Below are positions 37,032 through 50,720 of a stretch of 64,000 bases of DNA, piece after piece; the stretch's first letter is position 1; the number at the start of each line of letters is the position of its first letter. The notes beneath the pieces are model-generated. The model saw only the letters and a program-made list of their open reading frames with translations, ran no database searches and had not been told where the DNA came from. Source of the DNA: Citrus sinensis (taxonomy: Eukaryota; Streptophyta; Magnoliopsida; Sapindales; Rutaceae); assembly GCF_022201045.2 (NCBI RefSeq), contig NC_068562.1:6368001-6432000 (forward strand), in the 5' to 3' direction. Made by a program: the position numbers and the translations under genes.

Positions 37032-38253
37032 TTAACCTCTAGCCTTGAGCTCGGCAAGACGCCTTGATAAATCGTCCTCATCAACTTTCTCTTGTTGCTT
37101 GGTTGGCACAGCATGTGCAGCCGGTTGTGGGAGCCCAACTGAAACCTCCAGTCCATAATCATCAGCAACCTGTTGCATCAAACTGTTGACCTCCCCTTCT
37201 GGTGTGGATAATGAGGTTGACCCTGCCATAGCACTCTCCATGAACTCTGCTTGAACCTCCATGTTCACAAACTGCTTCTCAAATGAGTCCATAGTCTCTG
37301 ACATCTTCTGCAAATTACCTGTAACAAATGTTGATTTAAAACATTATCCATAACTTATCTTTACATCAAACCAATCATTCTGAACATGAATTAAAAGCAA
37401 TCATGTACCATCCTAAAATTTGCCAATAAACAGAATTTCTATATTATCAAGGAACATTTGAAGGTAAAATGGCTTCAGGAATTGGAAAGCAATCTTTTCA
37501 CAGGTGTTCCCAAAGCAAAGTTCTACACTACAAAGGTGCAGTAATCATTAAGGCCAAATCTTTAAAGATTGCAGAGCCAAATTGCATATTTTTCGCCAGA
37601 GCCTGGAGCCATCTATATCAACTAATAATATTCAGGATGAAGTTTACTTTTGAATTTTCTCTCTGCAACCATACAATGCTTTTGATATCTAACAAAGCTA
37701 ACAAAAAAATAAAATAAATAAAATAAAATCATTTTTTCCTTTAGGAAAAATGCATGATCACTCAATAAACAATTCAACTTTTGAAAATATACGATCACCT
37801 GAAAAACCAACCAAAACAAAAGCACCAGCAATGGTATATCGCATCAATATTCATATTCAACATAATTCACTAAATCACGGAACTTGGGAAAACAAATTGA
37901 CAAAAAAAAAAGAAATATTTTTATGTACCGGTAGCGAGAGAGGATTCAAGGGACTTGACGATGTTAGCCATGGACTTATTAATGGTGGTCATTTTGGCCT
38001 GGGTGTCGAGACGAGCCACGACGGCGTCGAGACGAGAAGCGAGGCGGAGATAATTCATCTGTTCGGTGCGCTTGCGGATGGAGTTCTCGGCGTAGATTCT
38101 GGCGCCGTCCATGTTGCCTTTCTCGATGGCCTTTTTCACCTTCAATTTCTCGGCTTTCTCTTCCTTCTCGCATTTTCTCGCCTGGCGTTGAAGAGATTTT
38201 GAGGTGAATTTCAAGTCCATGATCTGATTCAACAGCTTCTCCGTGTTTCCCAT
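37032..38253 (-). CDS. CHMP1: ESCRT-III subunit CHMP1 (DID2/Vps46)
   Basis: Two exons (minus), 37929-38253 and 37032-37318, joined within a Gly codon; 203 residues, the usual length. Snf7 domain: [20 protein letters not shown], basic helix [40 protein letters not shown], then acidic helices [16 protein letters not shown]. The C-terminal MIT-interacting motif is [19 protein letters not shown]1 recruits the VPS4 ATPase on endosomes, and in plants is needed for sorting membrane proteins into multivesicular bodies. The 5' end lies in a short CG-richer segment. No lesion. Confidence 0.96.
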
Positions 38254-39938
38254 CGCGAAATGTTTCGGATCTGAGAATTGAATCAAGCAAGGGTTTCAAA
38301 GAATTGGGGATTTTGATCGAAGACGACTTTTTGTGTTATTGAGATACTTCTTTCGCCTTTTCTTCCTCTATTATTTTATTTTATTTGTTTTTCTGCTATT
38401 CCTTTGCTTCGAGGAAAGACAAGGAGAGAGAACGTGGATTAATGTGGGCCAATTTCAAAATTGGGCCTGGCCTAACCAAATCAACATATTTCAACCAAAA
38501 TAAATAAATAAATGCACAAAATCTTTAACGGTCGATTGGAAATATATATATATACACACGGGCGGGCGCGATACAGACCCTTATTATTATTTTTTCAATT
38601 AACACGAAATAGAACCTTATTATTAAATATTTTGTACACTAGATGAAGAAAATGCTAGCGACATAACGAGATAGATACACCTCACAGAAAATACACACGG
38701 ACCCAGTATAGGAAGTCGAATTCTTAGCCGCGTTTAGGAGGAAGGCGGCAAAATCATATCACATTAATTAATTGATGCTTTAATTATAAAATAAAATAAC
38801 ACATCAATTTAAAATGGCATGGGATAGGAACTTGTATTTTTTTCATAACACATATGGAGCATGTAAACACACTAAAGTACACATGTAACGTCTCCATGCT
38901 TAATGCTCTGGTCTTGCTTCTCAATCTTTTGCTGCATATTCATTAATTTATTGTAAGTGCGACCGAAATTTAGTAACGTGATCACTTATGACATGTCGCA
39001 CTTGAATTTGATATCTGAACTCGCTGCAAGAGAATGAATCTGAAATGAGAATATGTGTATATTTGATCCCACAATCTTTCCTGGCAATGTAGAATAATCT
39101 CTGCACCAATTATCTTCACCTTCATCGCCTCCTGCCATGCAAATTGCAGCAGTTGATAGAGACTCAATTTGTTGAATGGAATCATGGGACATGGCTGATG
39201 ACGAAGAAATATCATTTTCTAAATTTTTTACATAAATCAATGTTGCATGAGAAGTTGTGCCATCAGAAGCAATAACGGAAGAAAACAAAAAGTACCGCCA
39301 AACAATGTCTTAGCAATCCACGTGTCACCAATCCTGCACATCCTCCCAAGTGTCTCACCTTCGCTACTAGTTCATCCTTATTACCCGGCCACCTGTTTAA
39401 GTCTCCATGCGTGTTTTGTGACGACTCAATGTGATATTTTGAGAAAATTTTGTGTCTTCTGGTTTGATCGCTATCTTTAAAGCCTTGAACACGCTGTCCC
39501 ATTTGATTATTTGAGTTATCTCAAGAACCTGTGCATGTTGCTGTTTTCAGCAGAAATTTATCAGTTTAGTTGATTACAAGCTTTGCTGATCTGAAAACGG
39601 ATACCCATTGGCTATTTGAGCCTAAACTGAAAACCCTTTTTGCTTTTTTGAGCAAAAATCGCATTTATTTGTTTGTTTGATCCAAAGCAATGACACCCAT
39701 TTGGCTATTAGCTATTTCAACCAAATATTTTCTCTTTGGTTACTGAGCTCAATTCTCATTTCAGCTATTTGTACTAATGATCATATTTTTGCTTAGAGAT
39801 AATTGGCCTCTTATTTGAAACAAGCAGTGTTTGATTCAAAGCACGTAGACCAATTTTGGCCATTTGAGCAAATAGTACTCTTTTAATCGTTTGAGCTGCT
39901 GTGTATTCTTGGTGGCTTTGGTGTGAATTCTACGAGAA
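38254..39938. other. Intergenic between CHMP1 and anoctamin 5' ends, with an unrecognised coding-like patch
   Basis: Divergent promoter space. On the minus strand at about 38982-39502 there are overlapping frames with protein-like composition, for example FSKYHIESSQNTHGDLNRWP and NKDELVAKVRHLGGCAG (39300-39480). A second frame has SLSTAAICMAGGDEGEDNWC and RDYSTLPGKIVGSNIHIFSF (39040-39190). The two frames overlap rather than join, so this may be two exons of an unknown gene or a decayed gene. I do not recognise the family. Elsewhere the region is AT-rich. Confidence 0.4.
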
Positions 39939-42900
39939 ATGAACGGGAATGGAGAAGAAGTGGCTGTATATGAGATAGCAGTGGTGGTATCACAAAGTAA
40001 TGTGATTAAAGATAAGGAGATTGGTGACTGTCTTGACATTCTTGTAGCTGAGTTTAGGAATGTTGGGTTGATAGTTGATATAGTTTCTGGAGTTTCAGAT
40101 GAGTTTATCAAGGTTTGATTTCTTTAAATATTGATTTCTTAAACATTCTTTTAATTTGGTTTACATATTGTTTGTTTGAATGAAGGCATTAATTTTAACT
40201 ATGATATGTTCTGCCTTTGTGATTTAATATAAGCTGCTTGATTAATATTTATGTTTGCTTGCACTAACTTATTTGCAGTGTTATTGAATATTATACTTCA
40301 GTTACTTTTCTGTGAACTCAACTTGTTGCTTCTTTTGGTCAGCAAGTATTTGTATGTGCTACTGTATATATGTGGGTGGGAAGGCCCCAAGGGTTTGGCC
40401 GAGTGGTTTTCAAGAAGCTTTATTTATCTTGCCACGGGGTTGGAATCTTAGCAGAGATAAAGGGTAAAATATTGAATTTGTGCTTTGCACACACCTTTAC
40501 CTTTTAGAAGTATAAATATGTGGGTGGGAAGAATATTCTGTCCTCTAAAAACTTCTTTTACTTCTGTTTCTTTGTCATTTTCCGTTTTTGATCACATAGA
40601 TGGTACCATGTCAATTATTTGAATTGATGGTCTTCTTTATATTTTTCCTTGTGTCATTGAATAATGATTCAATTTTTAGTTCTGTGGCTACTCTCCTTGA
40701 CCAATTTCAATTGGTGGGAATTTTCAAGTTTTTCTCGAGTTGAGTTGTTGATTTAGAACTATCTTCTTCTCAGGTGGCAGCACCTCCAGTGACTTTGGGG
40801 AGGGCTGCAGCAGAGATACAATTGAAGAAACCTACTCGTATTGGTGATTTCTGCAATGCAGCTCCTGACTTCAATGGAGTTTTACTTTTCTTTTCACATG
40901 ATCTATTTCCCTTAATGAGAAGTGCTAGAATCCCATTATTTTCACAAGGCGCATTGTTGGGGAGGTATTTATAGCCTGATTTTAATTCCAGGAATGGATC
41001 TACAATTTGAATGGGAAGAGATGGATGCTTTTCTGAAACAGCCAGATGGTTCGTTGTTTAGTTGGTCCGAGCGTTTTCAATGCTACCACCACTTAATATA
41101 TGGGATTGTGAGTCATTCAATTATTTTATTTTCTCAGATCAATGAACTTGGTTAATCATTTTCAAATGGTCAAATTTTAATGTAAACATTTTTGTAGTAA
41201 CAGAAGTTAGCCGGTTGATTTGCTAGTTGGCCAGGTAAAGAACTATACAGTATGAGAAACGAACGATAGTAGGTTCAGGTGTTTGAATGTTCCCTTTGGA
41301 TGTTGAATTTGTTCCATTTAAAGGATAATTTGAACTAAACTATCTTTTGATTGTTTAGCTCATATTCAAATCTCGCATTGTTGACAGTTTTCCTGATCCT
41401 AAATATGTATGTACATGGGTATCTTTATGCATTTCCTTGTCTATGTGTACATCATAATATGCTCTTGAGAGTCCACCTATTCTAAATCCAGGTAAACAAG
41501 AGCAATTTAATGATATCTCTAAAATACGATGGGAAAGAGTTCTGTTGGGAAGTTGGGCAATCTTTACTGCAGACATTGGAATCTAAGGGCATTGTTAAAC
41601 AAGTGTTTCCTTTACACGGTAGGGCAATTTAGATTTATTATCATACTACTTGCAGTCCTGGTGTTGACCAATCTCTGGAAGTAAAATGAACTTTTATTTA
41701 TAGCTGAAATGAAGAGGAAAAAACTCCTGAGAAGTTGGGCACTGAATTGGTGGGACCTCACTGACCAGCCAATTGATGAGATTTATTCATATTTTGGGAC
41801 AAAGGTAACCCTGATGAAAATACATGTTTGCATTTGTACATTATTTCTCTGTTTTGCTTGATTTGTTAGTCAAGAAGTTCATGCTTTTTAGGTTGCTATC
41901 TATTTTGCTTTCCTTGGAAAGTATACACAATGGTTGTTCTTTCCAGCTGCACTTGGGCTTATTGTGCAATTGGTGGATTTTGGGTAAGTTTTGCCAGCTC
42001 TTGAATCTTTTTGTGGTTTTTAATGCCTTTCTGCTTGGTGCCTCTAAAGCAACTTGCTCTTGATGCCTCTGGGCTCACTGCTTGTGTTTCCTTCAGATCG
42101 TTGCAGTTGCTAGCGCTCCCTGTCTTTTTCATAAGCATAACCTTATGGGCTGTGTTGTTTTTCCAGTTCTGGAAACGGAAAAACTATGCCCTTTTAGCCA
42201 GGTATATCTACAGTAAAAATGGTGGGACAATTATTATCTTTGTGCAAAAATAGGCTTATTTTAGGTTTATTAATGTTTTCTTAACTCCCTCTACTTGTGT
42301 GAACTTGGGCTATTCAGATGGCAGATAAATTGTACAATTGGTATTGGCCAAGGACATAAACTTTTGGGCATGAAGTGGAGTTACCGACAGCCTCCTGTGG
42401 AAGTTATAAAAACTTTAGGAACTGATAAGGCAAGAGAGAAAGAACTATATCAAAGACATGAATGGCTTGGACATCTCATGCGATTTAGAAATGATGTGTT
42501 TGTTATCTTGAGTATCATCTGCCTCCAATTGCCATTTGAGTTGGCATATGCTCATCTTTACGAGGTCATTGGATCTGACATTATAAAGTAAGACTCCGAG
42601 TCATGCTACTTCATCATTTCTTTTTTCTTCTTTGCTGTGAATCGCTGAAAGAAAGCCAGGGTGTTTATGTTCTTGGCTACATCTTACATCTGTATTTATG
42701 GTCTCCCTTAATTTCAGTCTATGTTATGACCTTACACCTGGTACCAAGTATATATAGAATTCTCAGATTATCTCATGAGTATGCCGTCGTGTATATATAT
42801 ATATATATATATAAATTTTCTTATGGGTGAACATCGATTTACAGACTTCATGTTTCACATTTTTGTATGTGGATTTAATAGCATAAATAGCAGATTAAGT

Positions 42901-44885
42901 GAGATTCGATCTGTGTCTCTTTTTGAGCTGCAACTGTTACAATAACTATGATTTACTGCAATACAGTTTATATTTATTCTATTGTTGATCTCTAATTCAC
43001 GGACACTACCACTTATGCCACATGTCTTTATTCAATTATACCAAAAGTCATTGTTACTGTAAATAATGGAAACAGACTGGAAATCCTAAATTATTTATAA
43101 AGGATTTTCCTCCACTTGTAGTGCTTAGCAACAACCTGTCTAGTGATTTCTTATTTATTCTTCTCATAAAATAGTTTGATATATCTTTCTATTTTTTGGT
43201 TTTCAGGTTTGGGTTGACAGCCATTTATCTTTTTGTCATTCAATATTTTACCCAGATTGGGGGAAAGATATCAGTCAAACTCATCAAAAATGAAAACAAT
43301 GAGAATTCGGAAAATAGGGCTGACAGCTTGGTCTACAAAGTAGTGAGCAGTAATTAATGTTGCATTTTTTATCTGTTCAATTTTGTGGAAATATCACTTC
43401 AGGAGCTCACTTAATATGCAGGTGTTCGGTCTTTATTTTATGCAATCATATATTGGAATTTTCTATCATGCCCTTTTACACCGCAATTTCAGGACTCTTC
43501 GCCAAGTCTTAATACAGCGTCTTATAATCTCTGAGGTATAAAACATTCGACTAGATTTCTCTACCTTATGTTAATGTTTTACAACTCAATTGGTTAATGT
43601 TCTTTGGGTTTGAAATTGCAATACAGGTGTTGGAGAATTTGCTAGAAAATTCCTTACCATATATGAAGTACAGCTATAAAAAGTACAAAACTATTAGGTA
43701 AAGCCTTTTCTGTCGTATCACCCTGTCGATGCAGGGCACCTACACTCTCCATTTGAATTCGCAAATAATTTCTTAACATTTCTTTTATGTCAAGAAACAA
43801 GAAGAAACACGAGAACAATAAACCAAGTGGGAAGATCCATGTCTCTACCAGGGTGGAGAAAGAGTACCTCAAACCTGCATATTCTGCAAGCATTGTAGAG
43901 GAGCTAGAGGATGGGCTGTTCGACGGTAATATGCTAACTCTTGCTACTTCTAAATAACTGATGGATGCATTTTGGATCCAAATGCAGATTTTTATCGTTA
44001 GATCAAAGGTTATAGTGGTCAAAATTATCTTTTCAAGTGGTTTTGTAGCACATCTTGACTTATAAATTATTTCTGCCGAATAAATATCTCCAACTATCTG
44101 CAGATTTTCTGGAGTTGGCATTGCAGTTTGGAATGATCATGATGTTTGCCTGCGCCTTTCCCCTTGCATTTGCCTTTGCTGCAGTGGTATTTGTTAGTTT
44201 TAGTGGCATTTTCACCTAATTTATGAATACTGGTTGACATTCATTTGAATTATGTTGAAGTAAATTAATTAGAAGTTTGGTATACAGAACAACATTATGG
44301 AAATTAGGACGGATGCATTGAAGCTGCTTTCTATGTTTAAAAGGCCTGTTCCTCGGGATGCCGTCACAATTGGCGCGTGGATAAACATATTTCAGGTGAT
44401 GGGGAATAATTTGTATGAAAGTGGACACTTTTCGACATGTATTTTTATCCTCAATACTTAGGTATCAAATATTAATCCAGATATAACTACTTCTCTGAAT
44501 CACAGTTCCTGATAGTGATGTCAATTTGCACCAATTCTGCTCTTTTAGTATGGTTATACGATCAGGAGGGGAAGTGGAAAATAGAGCCTGGGCTTGCAGC
44601 CATTCTCATCATGGAACACGTTCTCCTGCTGATTAAATTTGGATTTTCTCACTTTGTTCCTGAGGTGACCCCTTACGGTTACTCTTCTGCATTTTAATTT
44701 TGAAAACTGTTAAGCATCATGTTGCCAAGCTGAGACCTGTGTTTTTACTTTCACAACAGGAGCCTGCTTGGGTGAGAGCGAACAGGGTGAGGAATGCAAC
44801 ACAGGCACAGGATGTCTGCTCTAAACAGCTTTTGAGAACCATTTCTGGAGAAAAGACGTCTAACGAATCAAAGAAGAACGAGTGA
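39939..44885 (+). CDS. Anoctamin-like (TMEM16) membrane protein
   Basis: Sixteen exons: 39939-40112, 40774-40843, 40992-41107, 41492-41618, 41704-41804, 41892-41983, 42097-42201, 42318-42587, 43207-43339, 43422-43535, 43627-43697, 43795-43925, 44104-44186, 44288-44395, 44506-44664, 44760-44885. All phases agree; 659 residues. The cytoplasmic N-terminal domain (about 1-195) includes [20 protein letters not shown] and [20 protein letters not shown]. Hydrophobic segments follow at about 200-225, 235-255, 310-335, 355-370, 400-415, 510-530, 568-585 and 595-615. The family signature [16 protein letters not shown] is near 405. TMEM16 proteins are calcium-activated ion channels or lipid scramblases; plants have usually one member (At1g73020 in Arabidopsis), whose activity is poorly known. 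This copy looks intact. Confidence 0.93.
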
Positions 44886-45124
44886 GGTAGTTTGGCTTCT
44901 ATAGCTTGCCAATTTCTGTATCTAATCTCTGTAAGAGTATGCAAGTAAACAAGAACAAGAAGCTGATGCTGCTGTTGTTTCTTGAGGACAGAATGATGAA
45001 ATTTGAATGGTACTGGTGAACCTATATGGAATTTACTGCAAATTTACTTCATCGCATACATATACAAAAAAATATTTATATTTCAACATCATATACATCG
45101 CTAGGAAGCAGGGGTTTTCCTTTC

Positions 45125-45409
45125 TCAGCTGCGAGGGCTTCCCGTGTCACAATTATCAACACTACTCCTGGAGCTACCAAATTTGCCACTGACTTGTCGA
45201 GCGTATGCAGCAACAGCCTTAGCCCATCTGATGATCTTAGCCTTCACCTCATTCGAATCCATTTCTTTCAATGATGAACCCGGCTCCATTGATATTTCCT
45301 TGAACGAGAAGAAACTGTTGTAGTGTCTGCGTTTCGAGGAGCTGCTTGCAGGGTCTTTATCCTTGACAGCTCTGCTGTTTTGCAGAGAGAGATTTTTCTT
45401 GACAGACAT
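45125..45409 (-). CDS. Small uncharacterised plant protein
   Basis: A single-exon frame of 94 residues. It is basic and Ser-rich at the N-terminus (SVKKNLSLQNSRAV, PASSSSKRRHYNSFFSF) and has a helical, conserved-looking core, VKAKIIRWAKAVAAYARQVS, then GKFGSSRSS. The WAKAVAAYARQVSG block is familiar from short plant proteins of unknown function. No signal peptide or membrane segment is seen. It is convergent with the anoctamin gene, 240 bases from its stop. I cannot assign a role. Confidence 0.6.
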   Translation of the reverse strand: MSVKKNLSLQNSRAVKDKDPASSSSKRRHYNSFFSFKEISMEPGSSLKEMDSNEVKAKIIRWAKAVAAYARQVSGKFGSSRSSVDNCDTGSPRS

Positions 45410-47069
45410 GGCTTCTGCTGGCTGCCTTTGTTTCCGCAGCCGGTGAAATGGTTGGTGAATGGAGACAACATATTATTGATGAGATTTATAAGGTTAGCGA
45501 ATTAAAGTTTCCCAAGCAAACATAATATTCTAAAATTTCTAATACGTGTGGTGAGGTACCCATTTCCATTGACTTGACTTTTCTTTTCGTTTTATTCTCT
45601 TCAGATTCTTACAGATTACCAAAACCGTGGTCTAATGATAAAAACAAAATTATCCTTGTTTTAGAAGAAACAACATTAACCCCCCATTTTTTTTTCCCAT
45701 TGTGAAAATAAATTGAAAACATCAATGGCTACCATCTCTTGCTGATAGAAGAAAATAAATTCAGTGTTTTATAATTATTTGTATTACTCAAAATTTCGAG
45801 TTATATTTTTCTTAGTTTTATTCATCAATAGAATTTACCACTATAAATCACAACGTTGACTATTTTTCTTTTTAGATATAAAATTATAAATTACTAAGTC
45901 TTGTTCGTTTATGTATATAATTGGATTTAAGAAGTTTCGAAAGAAACTTTGAAGTTCTTGCTCAGTAAGTCATTAGACTCGGTCTAACCCACATAGTAGC
46001 TTACAATTTTGAACAAAATTTTTAGTATAATGTATTGAGTCGTTGTGTGTTATTTCTTATTGATTTATAAAGGTAGAAAAAATCAATAAGAAAAGACATG
46101 TATTAATTTTAATAGTATACACTAAGCCCCACTGTTTAAAAGGAAAAAGAAGAAAAAAACATGTAGCTCATGTCATACAACGATGCTTGTGTGCATGTGT
46201 GGTAGTGTTACGTGGGATTCTACTCATTGTACTTTGTTTTATAATTTATTCACAAATATTTTGCAAAAAAGAGTCACGCAATTTATAACCAATTGCTTCC
46301 AATTATTAACAATGATTCAGACTTTTTAATTGAAGAGTTTTCGACATGGTGATGAAATTGAAAGCTGAAGCTAAATTAAACGCTTATAGATTTTACTTCA
46401 CATTAATCTTTGTTCTACTTTTACTTCATTAATCTTTGGGGTAAGGTGACGATTATCAAGAAAAATGATATCTACTAGTTGAAGGAGTGCAAAAATATTT
46501 ATATTCTACAATGCGAGACACAATTTTTACACTTGAAACTTTAATCAAATAACCCTCAAGAGTTGGAGAAACCCTTTTGATTTTAAATCAAAATATAAAT
46601 TGGTTGAAAGATGAATTAACTTGCATACATCTTTACTTGAAATCTCAAATTAAATTTAAGGCAATTAGCTACATCCCTCGGGTTTCAAAATATTTTACAA
46701 ATCTTTTCTTGTAAGCATGGAAATGCAATAATACTTAATAAAGTAGTATACTATTCAATTCATCTATCGTTTCCCGGCCAAAATTTTGCTTTCAATGCCT
46801 CAAAATTTTGAGGACTCTTATGTTAAAAAACAAATTAGTAATTTTGACATAATCAGTAATTTTCAAATTAAAAAAAAAAATAATAGTACTTGATATTGTT
46901 TATTCATCCACGTACCATGTTTATCATTGGATTTAATACAATTACTAAGAATTACTACTAAAATCTTAACTTGCAGCACTACTAATTATATCGATCAGCG
47001 AAAATATAGAATTAATATTAAGTATGGTTGGTAGCGACATATAATTTTAATTTAGTGATCTCCACTAGT
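45410..47069. other. AT-rich intergenic region
   Basis: No gene or bounded repeat recognised. The first about 150 bases should hold the promoter of the small minus-strand gene. Confidence 0.5.
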
Positions 47070-47477
47070 TAAGGGTGGCAAAAATATCCGTCCGGTCCGA
47101 ACTCGGGCCACACCCAGGCATTTTAGCGGGCCAGTCTTGGGCATTAATTGATAAACTCAGAATCCAGATTTTATTAAAAAAAATATTATAAAATATATAT
47201 CATTTTAAATATTTATATTTATTTGACTCATTTATTATACATATATAAAGTTTTAAACACTTAAAGTTCATATTTTCATGTCAAATTTCATTAAAATAAA
47301 TTTAAAACTTATAAAATTACCAAAAAATAAAAAATATATACACATATAATATTAAAAAAATATAAAATTCAGATACCCGGATTAAAACCCGACACAACCC
47401 GGCCCGAGCATCTATGCATCCAGGTCGGGTTCGGTCATTGCGATATCCGGACCCGATCCGGGGTTTTGACATCCCTA
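47070..47477. mobile_element. hAT-type MITE, 408 bp, with perfect 8-bp target duplication
   Basis: Ends are imperfect inverted repeats: left TAAGGGTGGCAAAA, right (read backwards) TAGGGATGTCAAAA. It is flanked on both sides by CCACTAGT (47062-47069 and 47478-47485). Subterminal regions are rich in CCGG/CCCGA words while the centre is AT-rich. An 8-bp duplication with these ends points to the hAT superfamily. It has no coding capacity. Confidence 0.85.
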
Positions 47478-48495
47478 CCACTAGTAGGTTTTTTGGGGAA
47501 ATTTTTATTTATTTTAGTGTAGATAGCAGGCAAGACTATATTTCTTAATTTTAATAGGACTCTTACGAGTATTATTTCTATATACTATATATAAAAATAA
47601 TCAAGTTACTAATAACTGGATGAAAGCAAAAAATAACTCCTCAACGTACGAAATTATAGAGGATCTCGTTTAAAATCAACCAGTTCCATCGAATTGAATA
47701 TGATTGTATTTATGATAGCATTTACTATATTAGAAATATCAATCAATCCAATTATTGCAATTGTTCAGGATACCCTTTTTCAGATTCTAGTTAGTTGGTT
47801 GGTAGCGACAAATGATTTTAATTTAGTCGAGTTATTTGATCTTGGGCGAATGAAAAAGGAAAGGGACAAGATTATATAAGCTGATTATTGCTTGGGCTAC
47901 TAAGAAGTCATCTCCAATGTAAAAAGGAAAAAGTTGAGAAGTCTCATGTGATGGGGAAATTACAATTTACACGTCATTTTATTTGCTTGGTCCTGGATAG
48001 TCAATTAATTTCACACGTACGCGTCCCGCATTTATAACTATAATTTTATATAGCACCGTAATGCTAAAATTAATAATATTTGATACGATCAAATTACTTA
48101 ATAAGAATACAATACAAATAAATAGATACAAATCGTTAAATTTAACACAATTAATTAAATAGACAAGGTCTGAACGATTTTTTTCATGTCAGATTAGAGT
48201 TAAGTTCTTGACCGATTTTAATCGAATAATGACACAATTATATTTTTTATTCTAAATTAATTTATAAATTTTTGTTTTGAAAATTCAAATATTGAACATA
48301 AATATCTCTCTTTTTGTTGATTGGAAGAATGAACATATATACAATGTTTCATTTATGAAATTTTATAGATTTAAAACTTCAATAATGTAAATTTGTAAAA
48401 TATTGATAGACATTCATATATATATTGGGTAATTTATTTAATTTTCATACCAGTTTAAAATTTCAATATTTTGACATAATTATTAAATAAATCGT
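47478..48495. other. AT-rich spacer between the MITE and the large hAT element
   Basis: No gene recognised. A 61-codon frame at 47694-47879 has no known relatives that I can name. Confidence 0.45.
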
Positions 48496-50712
48496 GTTTA
48501 AAATAAGGGTGGGCAAATTCGGTTTGGATCGGTTTGAGACATATTATCAAACCGATCCAAACTTATCGGTTTGAAATATTCCCAAACCGATATAGACATA
48601 AATTTTTTATAAACCGAACCGATCCAAACCGACTGGATCGGTTTGGATCTTCGGTTTGAGTTATAATAACAGAATATATACTGGTTTTATATTTGTTCAC
48701 AATAGAATAATTTTAATAAACAAAATCTCTCCATGTTCAATCAAAACAAACTTACAAAATTTGTTCACAACATAATACATTATAATAAAAAAGTTCTCCC
48801 CATGTTCAATCAAAACAAACTCACAAAATTAAAATAAATTTGAACAACATTTAACAATCAAAATATTGTGCATTTGTCGTCAAAACTTATGCCCAATTGC
48901 TTTTCATTTGTCAAAATCTGCATAAAATGGCAAATATAATTAGTTAGATTACTTAACTTAGAATATAATGTAATTATACAATATTTAAAGCATAGTTACC
49001 TTGCTCCACAGACGCACATAATTCCAAATCACTGAAGGATGATGATAATGCTTCTACATCAAACTTCCTAATATATTTTTCATCCATACCAGATGCTTTA
49101 AGCCATTGTTGACTGCATATCAAAGCCTCCACCATTGTAGGGGTTAATGAACTTCGAAATGCATCAACTACACGACCTCCGGTACTAAAAGCCGATTCAA
49201 AAGCCACAGTAGATACAGGAATTGCTAACACATCCTTTGCAATTTGTGACAAAGTCCTAAACCTGGCACTATTTGCACTCCACCAGCCCAAAACATCAAA
49301 CTGATCATCATTTTCATCCTCACTAGGTTCGAACAAATACCTCTCAACCTCATTTTTCAAATCAATGGAATTTTTCTGCACTTTTAACTGCTTATATTGA
49401 GTCTTTGTATTAATAAATTAGTAGTCCTTGCCACTTTTCCTTCTTAAACCCGCATCAATTGCCCAAACATCATTACTAGATTGGCTACCACCACCAGAAG
49501 TAGATTCCACAGGACAATAGGTCTTATATAGCTATGAAAATAAATTGAAGTAAATATGAATACATTTAAATTAAAAAAAAATAAAATAACTATTATTATA
49601 ACTAAATTTGTTTTGAAAGTTTAAGAATATACCTTCAAAAGTAGCTTCTTAATGTTTGATGTAATTTCTTCCACTTTCTCAGGATTATGCAATTGTTCAA
49701 AGCAAAACGACACATAATTCAATTTGTACCTTAGATAAAAAAAGAAAAAAAGAAATTAGAGTAAATAATTAGCACAATAGATTTTATCATAAAAAATAAA
49801 AAATTCAAATGAAATAACAGATTTTTACCTTGGATCAAGCACCACAGCAATGATCAATAGGTGGTTGATGGTGTCCACAGAACCCCAATACCTGTCACAC
49901 TTTATTTTCATTTTTGCAGCCATTTTACTGAGAAGTACGTCCTCATTTTCAATATACAAATGCAATTGGGTTTGAATGGTGCAAAGATGATGAAAATACA
50001 AGTTAGATGTCACTGATAATGAAGCACTAAAATCAACTGTAACATCATTGAAAATTTTCAAAAACTCAATAAATATTTCAGCATTTTTCCAATCTTCAGC
50101 AGTGGGTGGCCTGATCTGTTCTGCCTTCCTCTCATTGAAAAAACTCATATATGGTCCATCATGTTCCTCTTCTTCGAGCCTTTCAAAAGCTTTCTGAAAG
50201 TGTATGGCTCTCGACAACATAGTGTAGGTAGAATTCCATCTAGTGGGCACATCATATGCTAAAAGTCCTTTATTTTCAATTTTCTCTCTCTCAACACATG
50301 ATTTAAATTTATGCAACCTCAAACCAGAAGACCTCACATACATAATTGCATTGCGAATGCTAGCAATTGAGTCATGCATCTCTTTAAGCCCTTCAGTCAC
50401 AATCAAATTAACAATATGGGCACAACAACGTAAATGTAAACAATCTCCATCTAAAATCATTGCATCGCCCTTCCAATTTTTCAACTTTTTTTTCAAATAA
50501 TTAACAGCAACATCATTAGCACTCGCATTATCAACTGTAATAGTCATCACTTTTTCTATATCCCAATCAAGCAAGCATTTTTCAATGAGCTTGCCAATTG
50601 AATCCCCTTTGTGGCTTGTTATTTGGAAAAAATTCAAAATCCTCTTCTGTAATTTCCAATTATGATCAACCCAATGGGCTGTCACAACCATATAATTAAA
50701 ATTTTGTATGGA

Positions 50713-50720
50713 AGTCCAAG
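50713..50720. repeat. Target-site duplication, left of inner hAT element
   Basis: AGTCCAAG, identical to 54435-54442. Eight bases is diagnostic of hAT insertion. Confidence 0.95.

Noticed and set aside
37750-38202. 150-codon plus-strand frame
   Set aside because: Shadow of CHMP1 exon 1 on the opposite strand.
37979-38299. 106-codon minus-strand frame rich in Arg/Glu
   Set aside because: Shifted frame of CHMP1 exon 1.
50243-50500. 85-codon frame antisense to the hAT transposase (also at 52429-52686)
   Set aside because: It appears identically in both elements as the complement of the transposase coding strand.
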